From NCBI GenBank assembly GCA_019239425.1, contig JAFAZX010000045.1:62001-126000 (forward strand): a DNA stretch of 64,000 nucleotides. The letters are read 5' to 3'. The notes under the pieces were generated by a model. It had not been told where the DNA came from. It made no database searches and was given only the letters and a program-made list of their open reading frames with translations. Position numbers and translations under genes: made by a program. The stretch comes from Acidobacteriota bacterium. Its GTDB lineage: Bacteria; Acidobacteriota; Blastocatellia; Pyrinomonadales; Pyrinomonadaceae. Shown piece by piece: positions 17,315-26,155 of the stretch. The stretch's first letter is position 1; each line of letters begins with the position of its first letter.

Positions 17315-18738
17315 TAAAAGTTAATCCTCCCCGAGATGTCCTCGGCGATGCGCTCCAGGTCTTCGCCCTGCCGCTCCTTCCAGCGCGCGTAGACGCGACG
17401 GCCCTTGACGGCGTCGGCCGCCGCCTGCCGGCGCAGGCGCAGCTCGCGGTCGCGATCCTCCCGCTTCTCCTTAAAGAGCACCGCGCCGACGGCCACGAAG
17501 ATGAAGTAGAAGACGAGGATTTGGCTGCGCTGCCGGTAGGCCGTGCCGACGTTCCCTTGAAAGATCGAGTAGGCCAGCGTCAGCATCGTCGTGAAGAGCA
17601 GAATCGGCATCGCCTGTCGGAACCTGTGCTTGAGCGTGAACCAGATGCCTATAATCAGCAGAGGGAAGGCCCCCCACCAGACGATCATCTCCGGCAGGGT
17701 GATGGACTGCCGCAGGCTGGCGAGCTGCCACGGGAACGGCGCGAAGAGCAGGTAGGCCAGCCCCAAGGGGATGGCGCTGATGGCGCCCGACGTGGTCGAG
17801 ACGTCCACGTCGCGGCCGAAGCCGGTGTTGGCCGAGTGGGCGAGGTCGGCGCGGCTCCGCTGCACGGCTTCGAGGTTGCCGTACTGCTCGAAGGTCGAGC
17901 TCGCCATCCGCGTCACGCCGAAGTAAGTGAGGCCGAGGCCGAGCGCCAGCACGATGGCGAGCGTGCGCGCGATGCTCTGCGAGGTCTGCGGCCGCATGCC
18001 GATGAGGAACGCGCCGCCGGCCGCCGCCGCCAGCATGTAGAAGACGTAGAAGCGCAGGGAGAGGACGGCGAAGAGCGAGAAGCCGAGCACGAGCATGTAC
18101 TTCACGCTCAGGCGCTCGCCGAGCCTGAGCGTCGCCAGCATCGTCAGCGCGAGGATGAAGACGATGGGGCCGTCCTTCAGGGCCTGCGAAGACCAGAGCA
18201 CGAGGCTCGGGTAGAAGGCGACGGAGAGGGCGGCGAGCTTGGCGACGCGCTGGTTCTGAAAAATCTGCCGCGCGCAGAGGAAGATGAGCGGGGCGGTGGC
18301 CGCGCCGAGCACGGCGTTGAAGAACTGCACGGCCAGCATGTTCCGCCCGACGATGGCGTAGATGGAGGCCACGATGTAGAGCATGCCCCAGCCGCTGCCC
18401 GACACCCAGACCTGCACGTCCGTGTCGAGCACGCCCTTCTTGAAGCGGTAGGCGTCGAGCACGGCCTGGCCGTAGTAGTCGTAGGTGAAGGCGTCGCCGC
18501 CGAAGAACTCCTGCAACTGGAAGCCGTTGATGACGGCCCCGACCGCCATCCGCACGAGCAGACCGCCGACGAAGACTTTGATGAGGAAAGAACGCTGCTC
18601 GCCCTCGCCGCGCGACAGCAGCAGGCCGGCGACGTAGGCGCAGGCGGCGCAGAGCACCACGGCCGACGCGCCGCCGGGGATGGTGAGCGCGACCGCGCCC
18701 GCGAGGATCACCGCGAGGGCGGCGAGTAGAGCGTTCAT
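17314..18738 (-). CDS. Polytopic membrane protein, paralogue 1 (GT-C- or polymerase-like)
   Basis: The 474-residue protein has roughly ten to twelve hydrophobic segments and a charged cytoplasmic C-terminus (residues about 420-474). A conserved loop GGDAFTYDYYG near residue 80, rich in acidic and aromatic residues, follows the second or third helix. That is where GT-C glycosyltransferases carry their catalytic acids. Other marks are ARQIFQNQRVAKLAALSVAF near 155 and SANTGFGRDVDVSTTSGAIS near 305. It is a close paralogue of the next upstream gene, with one stretch identical at DNA level for 146 bases. It overlaps asnB by one base. I do not recognise a named family; an oligosaccharide polymerase or lipid-linked glycosyltransferase is a reasonable guess. 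Confidence 0.65.
   Translation of the reverse strand: MNALLAALAVILAGAVALTIPGGASAVVLCAACAYVAGLLLSRGEGEQRSFLIKVFVGGLLVRMAVGAVINGFQLQEFFGGDAFTYDYYGQAVLDAYRFKKGVLDTDVQVWVSGSGWGMLYIVASIYAIVGRNMLAVQFFNAVLGAATAPLIFLCARQIFQNQRVAKLAALSVAFYPSLVLWSSQALKDGPIVFILALTMLATLRLGERLSVKYMLVLGFSLFAVLSLRFYVFYMLAAAAGGAFLIGMRPQTSQSIARTLAIVLALGLGLTYFGVTRMASSTFEQYGNLEAVQRSRADLAHSANTGFGRDVDVSTTSGAISAIPLGLAYLLFAPFPWQLASLRQSITLPEMIVWWGAFPLLIIGIWFTLKHRFRQAMPILLFTTMLTLAYSIFQGNVGTAYRQRSQILVFYFIFVAVGAVLFKEKREDRDRELRLRRQAAADAVKGRRVYARWKERQGEDLERIAEDISGRINF
17456..17601. repeat. 146-base perfect direct repeat, copy 1 (inside paralogue 1)
   Basis: This segment is identical, base for base, to 18988-19133 in the adjacent paralogous gene. 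It encodes the conserved helix region ending FKEKRE. Outside it the two genes differ at many synonymous and amino-acid positions. Recent gene conversion is the simplest explanation. Confidence 0.9.
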
Positions 18739-18839
18739 AAAACCGAGACCAGTCCAGAATTCCTTCTCAGCAGTATCGGGCTAGTATTCAGCAAAGCGGC
18801 GCGCGCCGCAAGCGGCCCCGACTGCCCTCGGCCCCCGGC

Positions 18840-20270
18840 CTACAGCGTCAGCGCGTCCCGCTCGGGCGTCTGCCCCACGCCCGGGCGGCTCATGTCGAGC
18901 GGCGGCCCCAGCGGCGGGCGCGCGAGCCGCCCGAGCCTGATGGCGTCCCGCTCCGCCTGCCGCTTCATGAGCAACTGCCGCTGCGCCTCCTCCCGCTTCT
19001 CCTTAAAGAGCACCGCGCCGACGGCCACGAAGATGAAGTAGAAGACGAGGATTTGGCTGCGCTGCCGGTAGGCCGTGCCGACGTTCCCTTGAAAGATCGA
19101 GTAGGCCAGCGTCAGCATCGTCGTGAAGAGCAGGATCGGCAGCGCCTGCCTCAGCCTGTGCTTGAGCGTGAACCGGATGCCGATGATGAGCAGCGGGAAA
19201 GAGACCCACCAGACGACCATCTCCGGCAGGGTGATCGACTGCCGCAGGCTCGACAACTGCCACGGGAACGGCGCGAGCAGAAGGTAGGCGAGTCCCAGAG
19301 GGATGGCGCTGATGGCGCCCGACGTGGTCGAGACGTCCACGTCGTTCCCGAACCCCGTGTTCGCCGACCGCACGAGGTCGGCGCGGCTCCGCTGCACGGC
19401 TTCGAGGTCACCGTAGACCTCGAACTGCGCGTCGGCCGTGCGCAGCACGCCGAGGTACGTGAGGCCCAGCCCCAGCACCATCACGATGGCGACCTGCCGC
19501 AGGAGGTTCCGCGTCGTCTGCGGCCGCATCCCGACGACGAAGGCCCCGCACACGGCCGCCGCCGTCATGTAGAAGATGTAGAAGCGGAAGCAGAGCAGCC
19601 CGTAGAGCGCGAAGAGCATCAGCGCGACGTACTTCGTGCTGAAGCGCTCGCCGAGCTTGAGCGTCGCCAGCATCGTCAGCGCCAGCAGGAAGACAATCGG
19701 CCCGTCCTTCAACCCCTGCGCAGACCAGAGCACGAGGCTCGGGAAGAAGGCGACGAAGAGCGTCGCCACCTTCGCCACGCGTAGGTTCTGAAAAATCTGC
19801 TGCGCGCAGAGGAAGATGACCGGCGCGGTCGCGGCCCCGACCACGGCGTTGAAGAACTGCACGGCCAGCATGTTCCGCCCGACCACCATGTAGATGGCGC
19901 CCACCGTGTAGCCCATGCCCCAGTTGCGGTAGACGTACTGGCCGAGCACGCGGTCGTAGAAGCCGTAGCTCAACTCGCCCGTCCAGAAGCGCGTGTAGAG
20001 GATGCCGTGGTAGTCGTAGGTGAAGGCGTCGCCGCCGAAGAACTCCTGCAGGTGGAAGGAGTAGATGAGCCACCCGACGATGACGCGGATGAGCACCGCC
20101 CCGGCGAAGACTTGCAGGAGGAAGCGCGCGTGCGTCCTGTGGCGGCTGACGACGGCCCCGACCGCGGTCGAGAGCGCGGCGCAGAAGACGACGGCCGAGG
20201 GGCCTTCGGGGGTCAGGAGCGAGACGCCCACGGCCAGCGCGAGCGCCAGGAGGACGAGGAGTGCGTTCAT
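18840..20270 (-). CDS. Polytopic membrane protein, paralogue 2 (GT-C- or polymerase-like)
   Basis: This 476-residue protein aligns end to end with the product of 17314-18738, starting with MNALL in both and sharing LQEFFGGDAFTYDY, VGRNMLAVQFFNAV, SLVLWS-QGLKDGPIVF-type and LEAVQRSRADL motifs. The membrane topology is the same. The C-terminal tail differs, ending in a Pro/Gly-rich stretch (about 440-476). The ATG at 20270 matches the paralogue's start. The pair probably arose by tandem duplication and may act on two different glycan acceptors or as partners. The acidic-aromatic loop GGDAFTYDYHG near 78 is the best candidate for an active site. No named family was recognised. Confidence 0.65.
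   Translation of the reverse strand: MNALLVLLALALAVGVSLLTPEGPSAVVFCAALSTAVGAVVSRHRTHARFLLQVFAGAVLIRVIVGWLIYSFHLQEFFGGDAFTYDYHGILYTRFWTGELSYGFYDRVLGQYVYRNWGMGYTVGAIYMVVGRNMLAVQFFNAVVGAATAPVIFLCAQQIFQNLRVAKVATLFVAFFPSLVLWSAQGLKDGPIVFLLALTMLATLKLGERFSTKYVALMLFALYGLLCFRFYIFYMTAAAVCGAFVVGMRPQTTRNLLRQVAIVMVLGLGLTYLGVLRTADAQFEVYGDLEAVQRSRADLVRSANTGFGNDVDVSTTSGAISAIPLGLAYLLLAPFPWQLSSLRQSITLPEMVVWWVSFPLLIIGIRFTLKHRLRQALPILLFTTMLTLAYSIFQGNVGTAYRQRSQILVFYFIFVAVGAVLFKEKREEAQRQLLMKRQAERDAIRLGRLARPPLGPPLDMSRPGVGQTPERDALTL
18988..19133. repeat. 146-base perfect direct repeat, copy 2 (inside paralogue 2)
   Basis: This is the partner of 17456-17601, with an offset of 1532 bases. A further shorter identical run of about 44 bases around the codons for DVDVSTTSGAIS is also shared between the two genes. 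Confidence 0.9.
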
Positions 20271-20344
20271 TTGACTTTAGGGCCTCGGGGAGACGCGGCC
20301 GGCCGCAGATGTCTGCGGGGCGTTCCGCGACGGGGAACGGACTT

Positions 20345-21076
20345 TCAAATGTCGTCGGGCAGGTCGGGGCGCGTCTTGTGCTCGACGAGGAAGCGGTCTT
20401 CCTCCGAGAGCGGCTTGACGGCGCGCGCGGGCACGCCCGCGATGAGCTGGTGTTCGCCCTCGATGCGGCCCGTCACAACCGAGCCGATGCCGACGATGCA
20501 GCGGGATGGTATCACGCCCCCCGGCGCGACGCGAATCTCCGACCCGACGTAGGTCAGCTCGCCGATCTCCACGGGGCGCGTCCGCTGCCGGTTGTGCGTC
20601 CACAGGGAAGAGTTGCGCCCGCCCAGGATCGACCGACGGCCGATGGAGACGCGGTCGGTGAAGTCTATCTTGTGGCCGGCGGTCACGATGGCGCCGTCGC
20701 CCAGGGAGAAGCGCGGGTCGATGGGGTTGACGACGAGCGGGTCGGGGATGGAGTTGATCTCGTTCATGCGGAGTATCTCCGCGTAGCGCCCGATGGAGAC
20801 CTCGTCGCCGCCGCGGATGACGTTGAGGTGGCCGATGTGGGCGTGGTCGCCGACCCACAACTTCCCCACCCCGACGAACGCGTTGAGGTGGCCGACGCGC
20901 ACGTCGTCGGCGATCTCGCACTCGGCCGCGTCGATGAGGCTGAAGCCGAGACTCACGCGCCGCCCGATGCGGTAGCCGAACAGCCGGCGGTAGAGCGGCC
21001 GCTTCAAAAGGCCCGGCAGCAAAGCGACCACGGCCAGCGTCGCGAGGCGGAATTTACTGCTTCGGCGTCGGAGCAT
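20345..21076 (-). CDS. Left-handed beta-helix acyltransferase
   Basis: The 243-residue product shows hexapeptide-repeat features of the LbetaH acyltransferase family: repeating I/V/L-G-x-x-x-x units such as VGHLNAFVG, VGDHAHIGHLNVI and IGRRSILGG, ending with VTGRIEGEHQLIAGVPARAV near 205. A short hydrophobic stretch near residues 10-25 may tether it to the membrane. Family members O- or N-acetylate (or otherwise acylate) sugars with acetyl-CoA, usually as trimers. It sits between the GT4 gene at 21086 (9-base gap) and the polytopic paralogue pair. Acetylation of a glycan repeat unit is likely, with the substrate unknown. Confidence 0.75.
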   Translation of the reverse strand: MLRRRSSKFRLATLAVVALLPGLLKRPLYRRLFGYRIGRRVSLGFSLIDAAECEIADDVRVGHLNAFVGVGKLWVGDHAHIGHLNVIRGGDEVSIGRYAEILRMNEINSIPDPLVVNPIDPRFSLGDGAIVTAGHKIDFTDRVSIGRRSILGGRNSSLWTHNRQRTRPVEIGELTYVGSEIRVAPGGVIPSRCIVGIGSVVTGRIEGEHQLIAGVPARAVKPLSEEDRFLVEHKTRPDLPDDI

Positions 21077-21085
21077 CCTGTGACT

Positions 21086-22156
21086 TTAGTTGAGCGCGGC
21101 GCGGAAGGCCGCGACGACCTTGGGCGCGTTGGCTTCGAGGCTGAAGCGTTCGCGCGCGACGCGGGCGGCGCGCTCCGCCATCTCGCGCCGCAAGTTCCCT
21201 TCGCGGACGAGCAGGGAGAGGTGCTCGACCCACTCCGCGTCCGTGTCGGCGAGGAAGCCGGTGCGGCCGTGCTCGATGACCTCGGGGTTCGAGCCCATCG
21301 GCGTGCAGACGGGCGGGATTCCCAAGGCCATGTATTGCGCCGTCTTCATGAAGAACTTGCGCTTGTTCCACTCGTTGACGGGGACGGGGATCATGCCGAC
21401 CTGCATCCGCCGCAGGTCTTCGACCTCGGTCTCGGCGCTCCACTTCTGCGCGGTGTACTTGACGCCCGGCAGGTCGAACTCCGTCCCGCCGATGAGGTGG
21501 ACGCCGCAGTCAACCTTCTCTTGCAGCTCGCGCAGCGCGTGCGCGACGACCCGGATGTTCTTGACGGTCGTCGGGCTCCCGCTCCACCCGACCGTGACGC
21601 GCTCAAGGTTCTCCGGCTCGGGCTTGTAGACGTAGCGCTCGGTGTCGACTATCGAGGGCACCTGCCAGATGTTCCGGTTGTGCTGCGCGGCGAACTCGCG
21701 TATGTGCGAAGAGTTGACGATGACGACCTTCGACATCCTTATGATGTCCGCGATCTTGCCGAAGAATTTCAGGTACGAGAGATAGCCGTTCGAAGGGCTG
21801 CGGTAAGGCACGTAGAGCGGGTCGTCGAGCTGGTAGATGATCGGCTTGCGCCGCGCGATGCGCTTCTCCAGAAACGCGGGGCCTAAGAGCGCGGCCTCGC
21901 GGTAGACGAAGACGGCGTCGTAGTCGTCCAAGCGCCGCAGGAGCTTCAGGCGGTCGACGTAGCCGCGCGCCATCTCGGCCGCCTTCTCGAAGGTGTGGCC
22001 GGGCGCGTAGAGGATTTCGCGCAGCCGCTCCGACTCGAACGGCGCCCAGTGGAGGCGGATGCCCTCGGGCGCGAGCACCTTCTCCCAGAGTTCGATGCTC
22101 CCGCGCTGCCCGGGCGCGAAGCCGTAGCGGTTCGGTATCAGGGTCAGGACTTCCAT
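21086..22156 (-). CDS. Glycosyltransferase, GT4-like
   Basis: This 356-residue soluble protein has a GT-B-like C-terminal half with VTVGWSGSPTTVKNI near 190, VGMIPVPVNEWNKRKFFMK near 254, and QYMALGIPPVCTPMGSNPEV near 277. The last of these is the donor-site region of GT4 family members. The N-terminal half includes YREAALLGPAFLE and IYQLDDPLYVPYRSPS. A GTG at 22159 immediately before the ATG is an alternative start. It follows the next GT4 gene by about 10 bases, so the two are probably co-translated. Donor sugar and acceptor are not evident. Confidence 0.8.
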   Translation of the reverse strand: MEVLTLIPNRYGFAPGQRGSIELWEKVLAPEGIRLHWAPFESERLREILYAPGHTFEKAAEMARGYVDRLKLLRRLDDYDAVFVYREAALLGPAFLEKRIARRKPIIYQLDDPLYVPYRSPSNGYLSYLKFFGKIADIIRMSKVVIVNSSHIREFAAQHNRNIWQVPSIVDTERYVYKPEPENLERVTVGWSGSPTTVKNIRVVAHALRELQEKVDCGVHLIGGTEFDLPGVKYTAQKWSAETEVEDLRRMQVGMIPVPVNEWNKRKFFMKTAQYMALGIPPVCTPMGSNPEVIEHGRTGFLADTDAEWVEHLSLLVREGNLRREMAERAARVARERFSLEANAPKVVAAFRAALN

Positions 22157-22167
22157 CACTCGAAAGC

Positions 22168-23469
22168 TTATCTCGCTTCGCCGCCGCGCGCCACACTCGC
22201 GCCGCCCGCCTCGACCGCGTTCTCGTCGTGACCGATGCCCGCGCCGAGGCGCGCGTAGATGCGCCGGTACTTCGCGCCGCCGACGCGCTCGATGTCGAAG
22301 CGTCGTTCCGCGCTCTCCCGCGCGCGCTCGGCCAGGTCTCCTTCGGCGCGCAGCGCTTCGACCTCCTCGAGCGCGCGCCGGAAAGTCTCGTCGTCGAAGT
22401 CGCGGATGACGACGCCGACGCGGTCGCCCTCGATCACCTCGTCCACGTCGCCGACGCCCGAGTTGGTGACGACAGGCAGCCCCGCAGCGAGGTACTCGGC
22501 GATCTTCGTCGGCGAAGACGAGAGCTTCGAGTAGCAGGCGCGGATGAAGGAGACGGCCACGTCCGACGCCTTCAGGTACTTCGGCACATCATTCGGCGCG
22601 ACGCGCCCGACGCGGAAGGAGTCTTCGGGCACGCCCAGCTCGCGCAGGCGCGCGGCGATCTGTTCGGGCGGCGTCTGCGTCATGACGAGCGCGAAGGTCT
22701 GCGGGTCTTGCCTGTAGGCCAGCGCCATGAAGCGCGCCGTCTCCTCGGCCATGTACCAGCCGCCGAACGAGCCGACGTAGACGACGACGCGGCGGCCTTC
22801 GAGCCCCAGCTCGCGCCGCAGCTCCTCGCGCGGCGTCTCGTCCGCCGCGCGGAAGCGTCTGAAGTCGACGCAGCATGGGATGACCTCGACCGGCCTTCCC
22901 TTCTCGTCCGCGCCCGCGCGGCCGGGGAAGAGTATCTCGCGCGCCTTCTCGGTCAGGACGACGAAGGCGTCGGCCGAGTCGAAGAGGAAGCGCTCGACCC
23001 GCTTCACGCCGCGGTAGAGCGCGCCGCCCTCGGGCCAGACGCCCGCGTCCGTGTACTCCTCGGGCATGAAGCCGCGGATGTCGAAGAGGACGCGGCCGCC
23101 CGCGCGCCGCTTGGCGAGCGCGGCCATCAAAGCGGGGACGTGCCCGCGCGCGTGCAGCACGTCCGCCTCGCCGCGCTTCACCAATTTGGAAGCGAGGCGC
23201 GCGCCGACGGCCACGTCGTAGAGCGTCGCGGGCAAGGAAGGTCGCTTGTGGTACGCGCGCCAGTGCCAGCGGATGCCCTCGGCCTCAAGCCGCGCGCGCT
23301 CGGCCTCGAGCTGTTCGTCCGTCCAAAGCTCTTTCAGTTTCGGCTCGAAGGTGAGCAGGTTCACACGGACGCCCGCCTCGGCGAGCTTGCGCAGGTAAGG
23401 TAAGACTTGCGTCTGCACGAGCGGCTCGCGCAGACCGAAGTAGCACAGGTAGAGGGTTCGTGTCGTCAT
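22168..23469 (-). CDS. Glycosyltransferase family 4
   Basis: The 433-residue product has an N-terminal YFGLREPLVQTQVLPYLRKL and a Rossmann region HARGHVPALMAALAKRR near 105. The C-terminal donor domain has VVYVGSFGGWYMAEET near 225, VSFIRACYSKLSSSPTKIAE near 310, EYLAAGLPVVTNSGVGDVD and a final helix with YRRIYARLG. These are features of GT4 GT-B enzymes. The ATG at 23469 is preferred; a TTG four codons upstream gives a longer form. No strong ribosome site is visible. It is in the same run as the GT4-like gene at 21086 and the LIC_10190-like gene at 23525. Confidence 0.85.
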   Translation of the reverse strand: MTTRTLYLCYFGLREPLVQTQVLPYLRKLAEAGVRVNLLTFEPKLKELWTDEQLEAERARLEAEGIRWHWRAYHKRPSLPATLYDVAVGARLASKLVKRGEADVLHARGHVPALMAALAKRRAGGRVLFDIRGFMPEEYTDAGVWPEGGALYRGVKRVERFLFDSADAFVVLTEKAREILFPGRAGADEKGRPVEVIPCCVDFRRFRAADETPREELRRELGLEGRRVVVYVGSFGGWYMAEETARFMALAYRQDPQTFALVMTQTPPEQIAARLRELGVPEDSFRVGRVAPNDVPKYLKASDVAVSFIRACYSKLSSSPTKIAEYLAAGLPVVTNSGVGDVDEVIEGDRVGVVIRDFDDETFRRALEEVEALRAEGDLAERARESAERRFDIERVGGAKYRRIYARLGAGIGHDENAVEAGGASVARGGEAR

Positions 23470-23524
23470 CGAGAAGGACAAGAGTACCGAACTCGCCGGT
23501 GGCAGACAAACGGCCCGGACTCCC

Positions 23525-25384
23525 TTACCTGTCCGGCGCCGCCTCTGCGCGCACGAACCCGCCGCGCAGGCCCCGCCCCGCGTCGCACAGCCTCACGCCG
23601 CCGCGCAGCTCCAGCTCGGCGCACGGCAGCTCCGCCCCCCAGCACTGAGGCCCCCCGACGGGGACGAAGTACCTGAGCCCGTTCTCCTCGCGCGCGGCCG
23701 TCGCCACCGCGGGCAGAGGGGGCGGCAGCAGCATGCGCCGGAAGCGGCCCTCCACGCCCGCCCCGACGCGCGTGAACGTCTCGAGCGCCGCGGTCGTCGC
23801 GAAGAAGAAGAGCCCGCAGGCCAGGAGCAGCGCGGCGGGCGACGCGCGCCGCCGCCAGAGTCTTTCGCCCAAACCCGCGCCCTCTTCCCTGTCCAGCCCC
23901 GACGCCGCGGGCACGAACAGCGCGCCGAAGAGGACGGCCGTGTAGCCCAACCCGAACGTGAGCGCGGGCGCCGCGTAGAGCGTCAGCGCCGAACCCGCGA
24001 GCCCCACCGCGAGCGCCCAACCCCGCCCCGCGAACTCCCCTCCCCTCTGGGTCAGGGCCGCGACGACGGCCGCGACCGCCATCGAGACCATCAACAACTC
24101 GCCGCCGCGCAGCAGGAGGAAGACGAGCAGACCGGCGCACCCCGCCAACATCACCGACGTGCCCAGCGCGCGAAGCCGCGGCTTCGCGCGCACGAACGCC
24201 CCCGCGCACGCGACGAGCAGGCAGAGCGGGATGAGGCCCCAGTTCTTCTGCGTCAGCCCTTTCGTCAACCACGGCGTGACCCAGTTCCAACCGTCGCCCC
24301 ACGGCGGCGTCCGCCCGTCCCAACGCGCCCAGTCCCTGATGACGTTCGCCAGGCGCTCGGCCTCGCCCGCCCCGACCGACCAGGGCGTCTCGACGCACAG
24401 GGCCTTCGCCGGAAAGAAAGGGCACCCCGCCGTGACGAGGCCGTACGCGGCCGTCGGCAGCAGCATGAGCGCGACCGCGGCCCCCGCCTTCAACAGAAGC
24501 CGCGGCGAGAGCCACGCGCCCCTCAGGTAGTAGGCCGACGTGATGACGAGCAGCGGCAGGCCGATCAGCTTCACCCCCACGGCGCCCGCGGCCAGGAGCA
24601 CGGGCAGCAGCCGCGCGTCGGCGGCGTCCCTCCGCTCCTCCAACAGGGAGACGGCCCAGACGACGGCCGCGGCGAGGAAGAAGACCGGCAGGTTGGGGCT
24701 GGCCGAAGCCGGCTGCCTCCAGACGAGGGCCGGCGGCAGCACGAACGCGTACGAGAGCAGCAGCAGCCAGTCGGAGCCGCGCCCCGAGCCGGCCGCGCAG
24801 CGCCGCGCGCAGACGAGCGCGTGCAGCGTCGCGACGAGCAGGGCGAAGCCGCAGCTCACGGCCGACGCGCGCGTCCCGAAGGGGCCGGCCTCGAACGGCG
24901 CCGCCAGCGCGAGCCACGACGAGGCGAACGCGAACCTGACCTGCACGAGCGCAAGCCCCCGCACCGCGCCGTGCTCGGCCAGCCACTTGATGTTCTGGAA
25001 GTGGTAGAGCCCCGTGTCGTAGTACGTGACCGGCTGCGAGGCGAACGCGGCGACGCCCGCCGTGAGCGCGAGCAGGCCGAGGGCGAGCCGCAGGCTCAGC
25101 ATTCGCCTCAGGCGCGCGGCCTCCGCCCGCACGCGGCGCGAGAGCAGGGCCGGGACGCAGAGCGCCGCCGCAACGCCCGCGCCGCACTGCGGCGTGAGCG
25201 GCGCGAAGAGCGAGACCGCGAGGAGCGCCTGCGCGAGCACGACGAGGCCGACCCAGGCGGAGAGCGCGGCGCGGTCGCCCGCGCGTTCGAACACCTCGGC
25301 GCCGGCCGTGAGTTCCAGCACGGCCGCCCCGCACAGCCAGCAGGCCAGAAGGAGAGGTATCCAGGCGACGACGAAGAGGATCAT
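23525..25384 (-). CDS. Large polytopic membrane protein resembling the LIC_10190 family
   Basis: The 619-residue protein has about 12-14 hydrophobic segments. The loop YYDTGLYHFQNIKWLAEHG near 120 contains an Asp and aromatic residues after the third or fourth helix, as in GT-C glycosyltransferases. It is followed by the conserved VQVRFAFASSWLALAAPFEA. A soluble C-terminal part has PVGGPQCWGAELPC near 575 with paired cysteines. These marks match my recollection of the uncharacterised LIC_10190 family of Leptospira and Acidobacteriota, found beside glycosyltransferases. The probable role is an integral-membrane glycosyltransferase acting on the periplasmic side. Function remains unproven. Confidence 0.65.
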   Translation of the reverse strand: MILFVVAWIPLLLACWLCGAAVLELTAGAEVFERAGDRAALSAWVGLVVLAQALLAVSLFAPLTPQCGAGVAAALCVPALLSRRVRAEAARLRRMLSLRLALGLLALTAGVAAFASQPVTYYDTGLYHFQNIKWLAEHGAVRGLALVQVRFAFASSWLALAAPFEAGPFGTRASAVSCGFALLVATLHALVCARRCAAGSGRGSDWLLLLSYAFVLPPALVWRQPASASPNLPVFFLAAAVVWAVSLLEERRDAADARLLPVLLAAGAVGVKLIGLPLLVITSAYYLRGAWLSPRLLLKAGAAVALMLLPTAAYGLVTAGCPFFPAKALCVETPWSVGAGEAERLANVIRDWARWDGRTPPWGDGWNWVTPWLTKGLTQKNWGLIPLCLLVACAGAFVRAKPRLRALGTSVMLAGCAGLLVFLLLRGGELLMVSMAVAAVVAALTQRGGEFAGRGWALAVGLAGSALTLYAAPALTFGLGYTAVLFGALFVPAASGLDREEGAGLGERLWRRRASPAALLLACGLFFFATTAALETFTRVGAGVEGRFRRMLLPPPLPAVATAAREENGLRYFVPVGGPQCWGAELPCAELELRGGVRLCDAGRGLRGGFVRAEAAPDR

Positions 25385-25423
25385 CTCGATAGTCAGTGTT
25401 TGAAGGCCGGCGCCGTCAGCGCC

Positions 25424-26155
25424 TCAACGCTTCTCGGCCACCAGCAGGACGTTCTTGCCGAGGGGCGGTGGGAGGACTCGCTCGGCGACTTTGACGAGGG
25501 GCACGACGCAGCGGTCGTAGAGCTTGACCAGCCCCGGCTCCATCGAGTCGGACTTGAGCAGGCAATACTTGACCCACCACGGCGCGACGCCCGCGAGGTC
25601 GAAGTAGACGGACTTCAGGACGCGGAACCCGGCGGCCGCGCACTTCGCTTCGAGCTCCCGCTTTTCGTAGCGGCGCACGTGCGCGACCTTCCGGTCGAAG
25701 CCGCCGTAGAGCCAGCGGAAGGCCGGCACGAAGATGAAGACCCGGCCGCCTTCGTCGAGCGCGCCGCGGACGGCCCGCAGCTCGGCCTCGTCGTCGCGGA
25801 CGTGTTCGAGGACGTTGACGTAGATGATCGAGTCGGGGCGACGGCGGCGCCCGACCTCATCGGCCACCGCGGGGAAGACCTCGCCCAGGGCCTCCACGTC
25901 GGCGCGCCCGGCCCACTCGCGCGCGCGCCGCCCGAGCACGGCGAACATCTCGCGCGAGGGCTCGACGAGGGTCAGAGACTCGGGGCCGCGTTCGAGCAGG
26001 AGTTCGGAGAAGGAGCCGGTGCCGGCGCCGACCTCGACGAGCCGCGAGCCGAGGTACGGGGCGAAGAGGTCGAGTATCCAGCGGTGGTAGTTGAGGGCGA
26101 AGGACATCGACTCCAGGTCGGTGCCCTCGTAAGAGATCTCCGCCACGCCGCTCAC
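25424..26155 (-). CDS. Class I SAM-dependent methyltransferase
   Basis: The 243-residue product carries the SAM motif LVEVGAGTGSFSELLLERG near 40, an acidic residue after the second strand (LTLVEPS), and the post-II motif IIYVNVLEHVRDDEAELRA near 115. The N-terminal SYEGTDLESMSFALNYHRW is typical of a subfamily that sits next to dolichol-phosphate-mannose-like GT2 genes. I chose GTG at 26155, which overlaps the GT2 stop (GTGA); the conserved N-terminal segment starts within nine residues of it. A longer frame that runs through the GT2 gene in another phase is a shadow. The likely substrate is a glycan or lipid-linked intermediate. Confidence 0.82.
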   Translation of the reverse strand: MSGVAEISYEGTDLESMSFALNYHRWILDLFAPYLGSRLVEVGAGTGSFSELLLERGPESLTLVEPSREMFAVLGRRAREWAGRADVEALGEVFPAVADEVGRRRRPDSIIYVNVLEHVRDDEAELRAVRGALDEGGRVFIFVPAFRWLYGGFDRKVAHVRRYEKRELEAKCAAAGFRVLKSVYFDLAGVAPWWVKYCLLKSDSMEPGLVKLYDRCVVPLVKVAERVLPPPLGKNVLLVAEKR

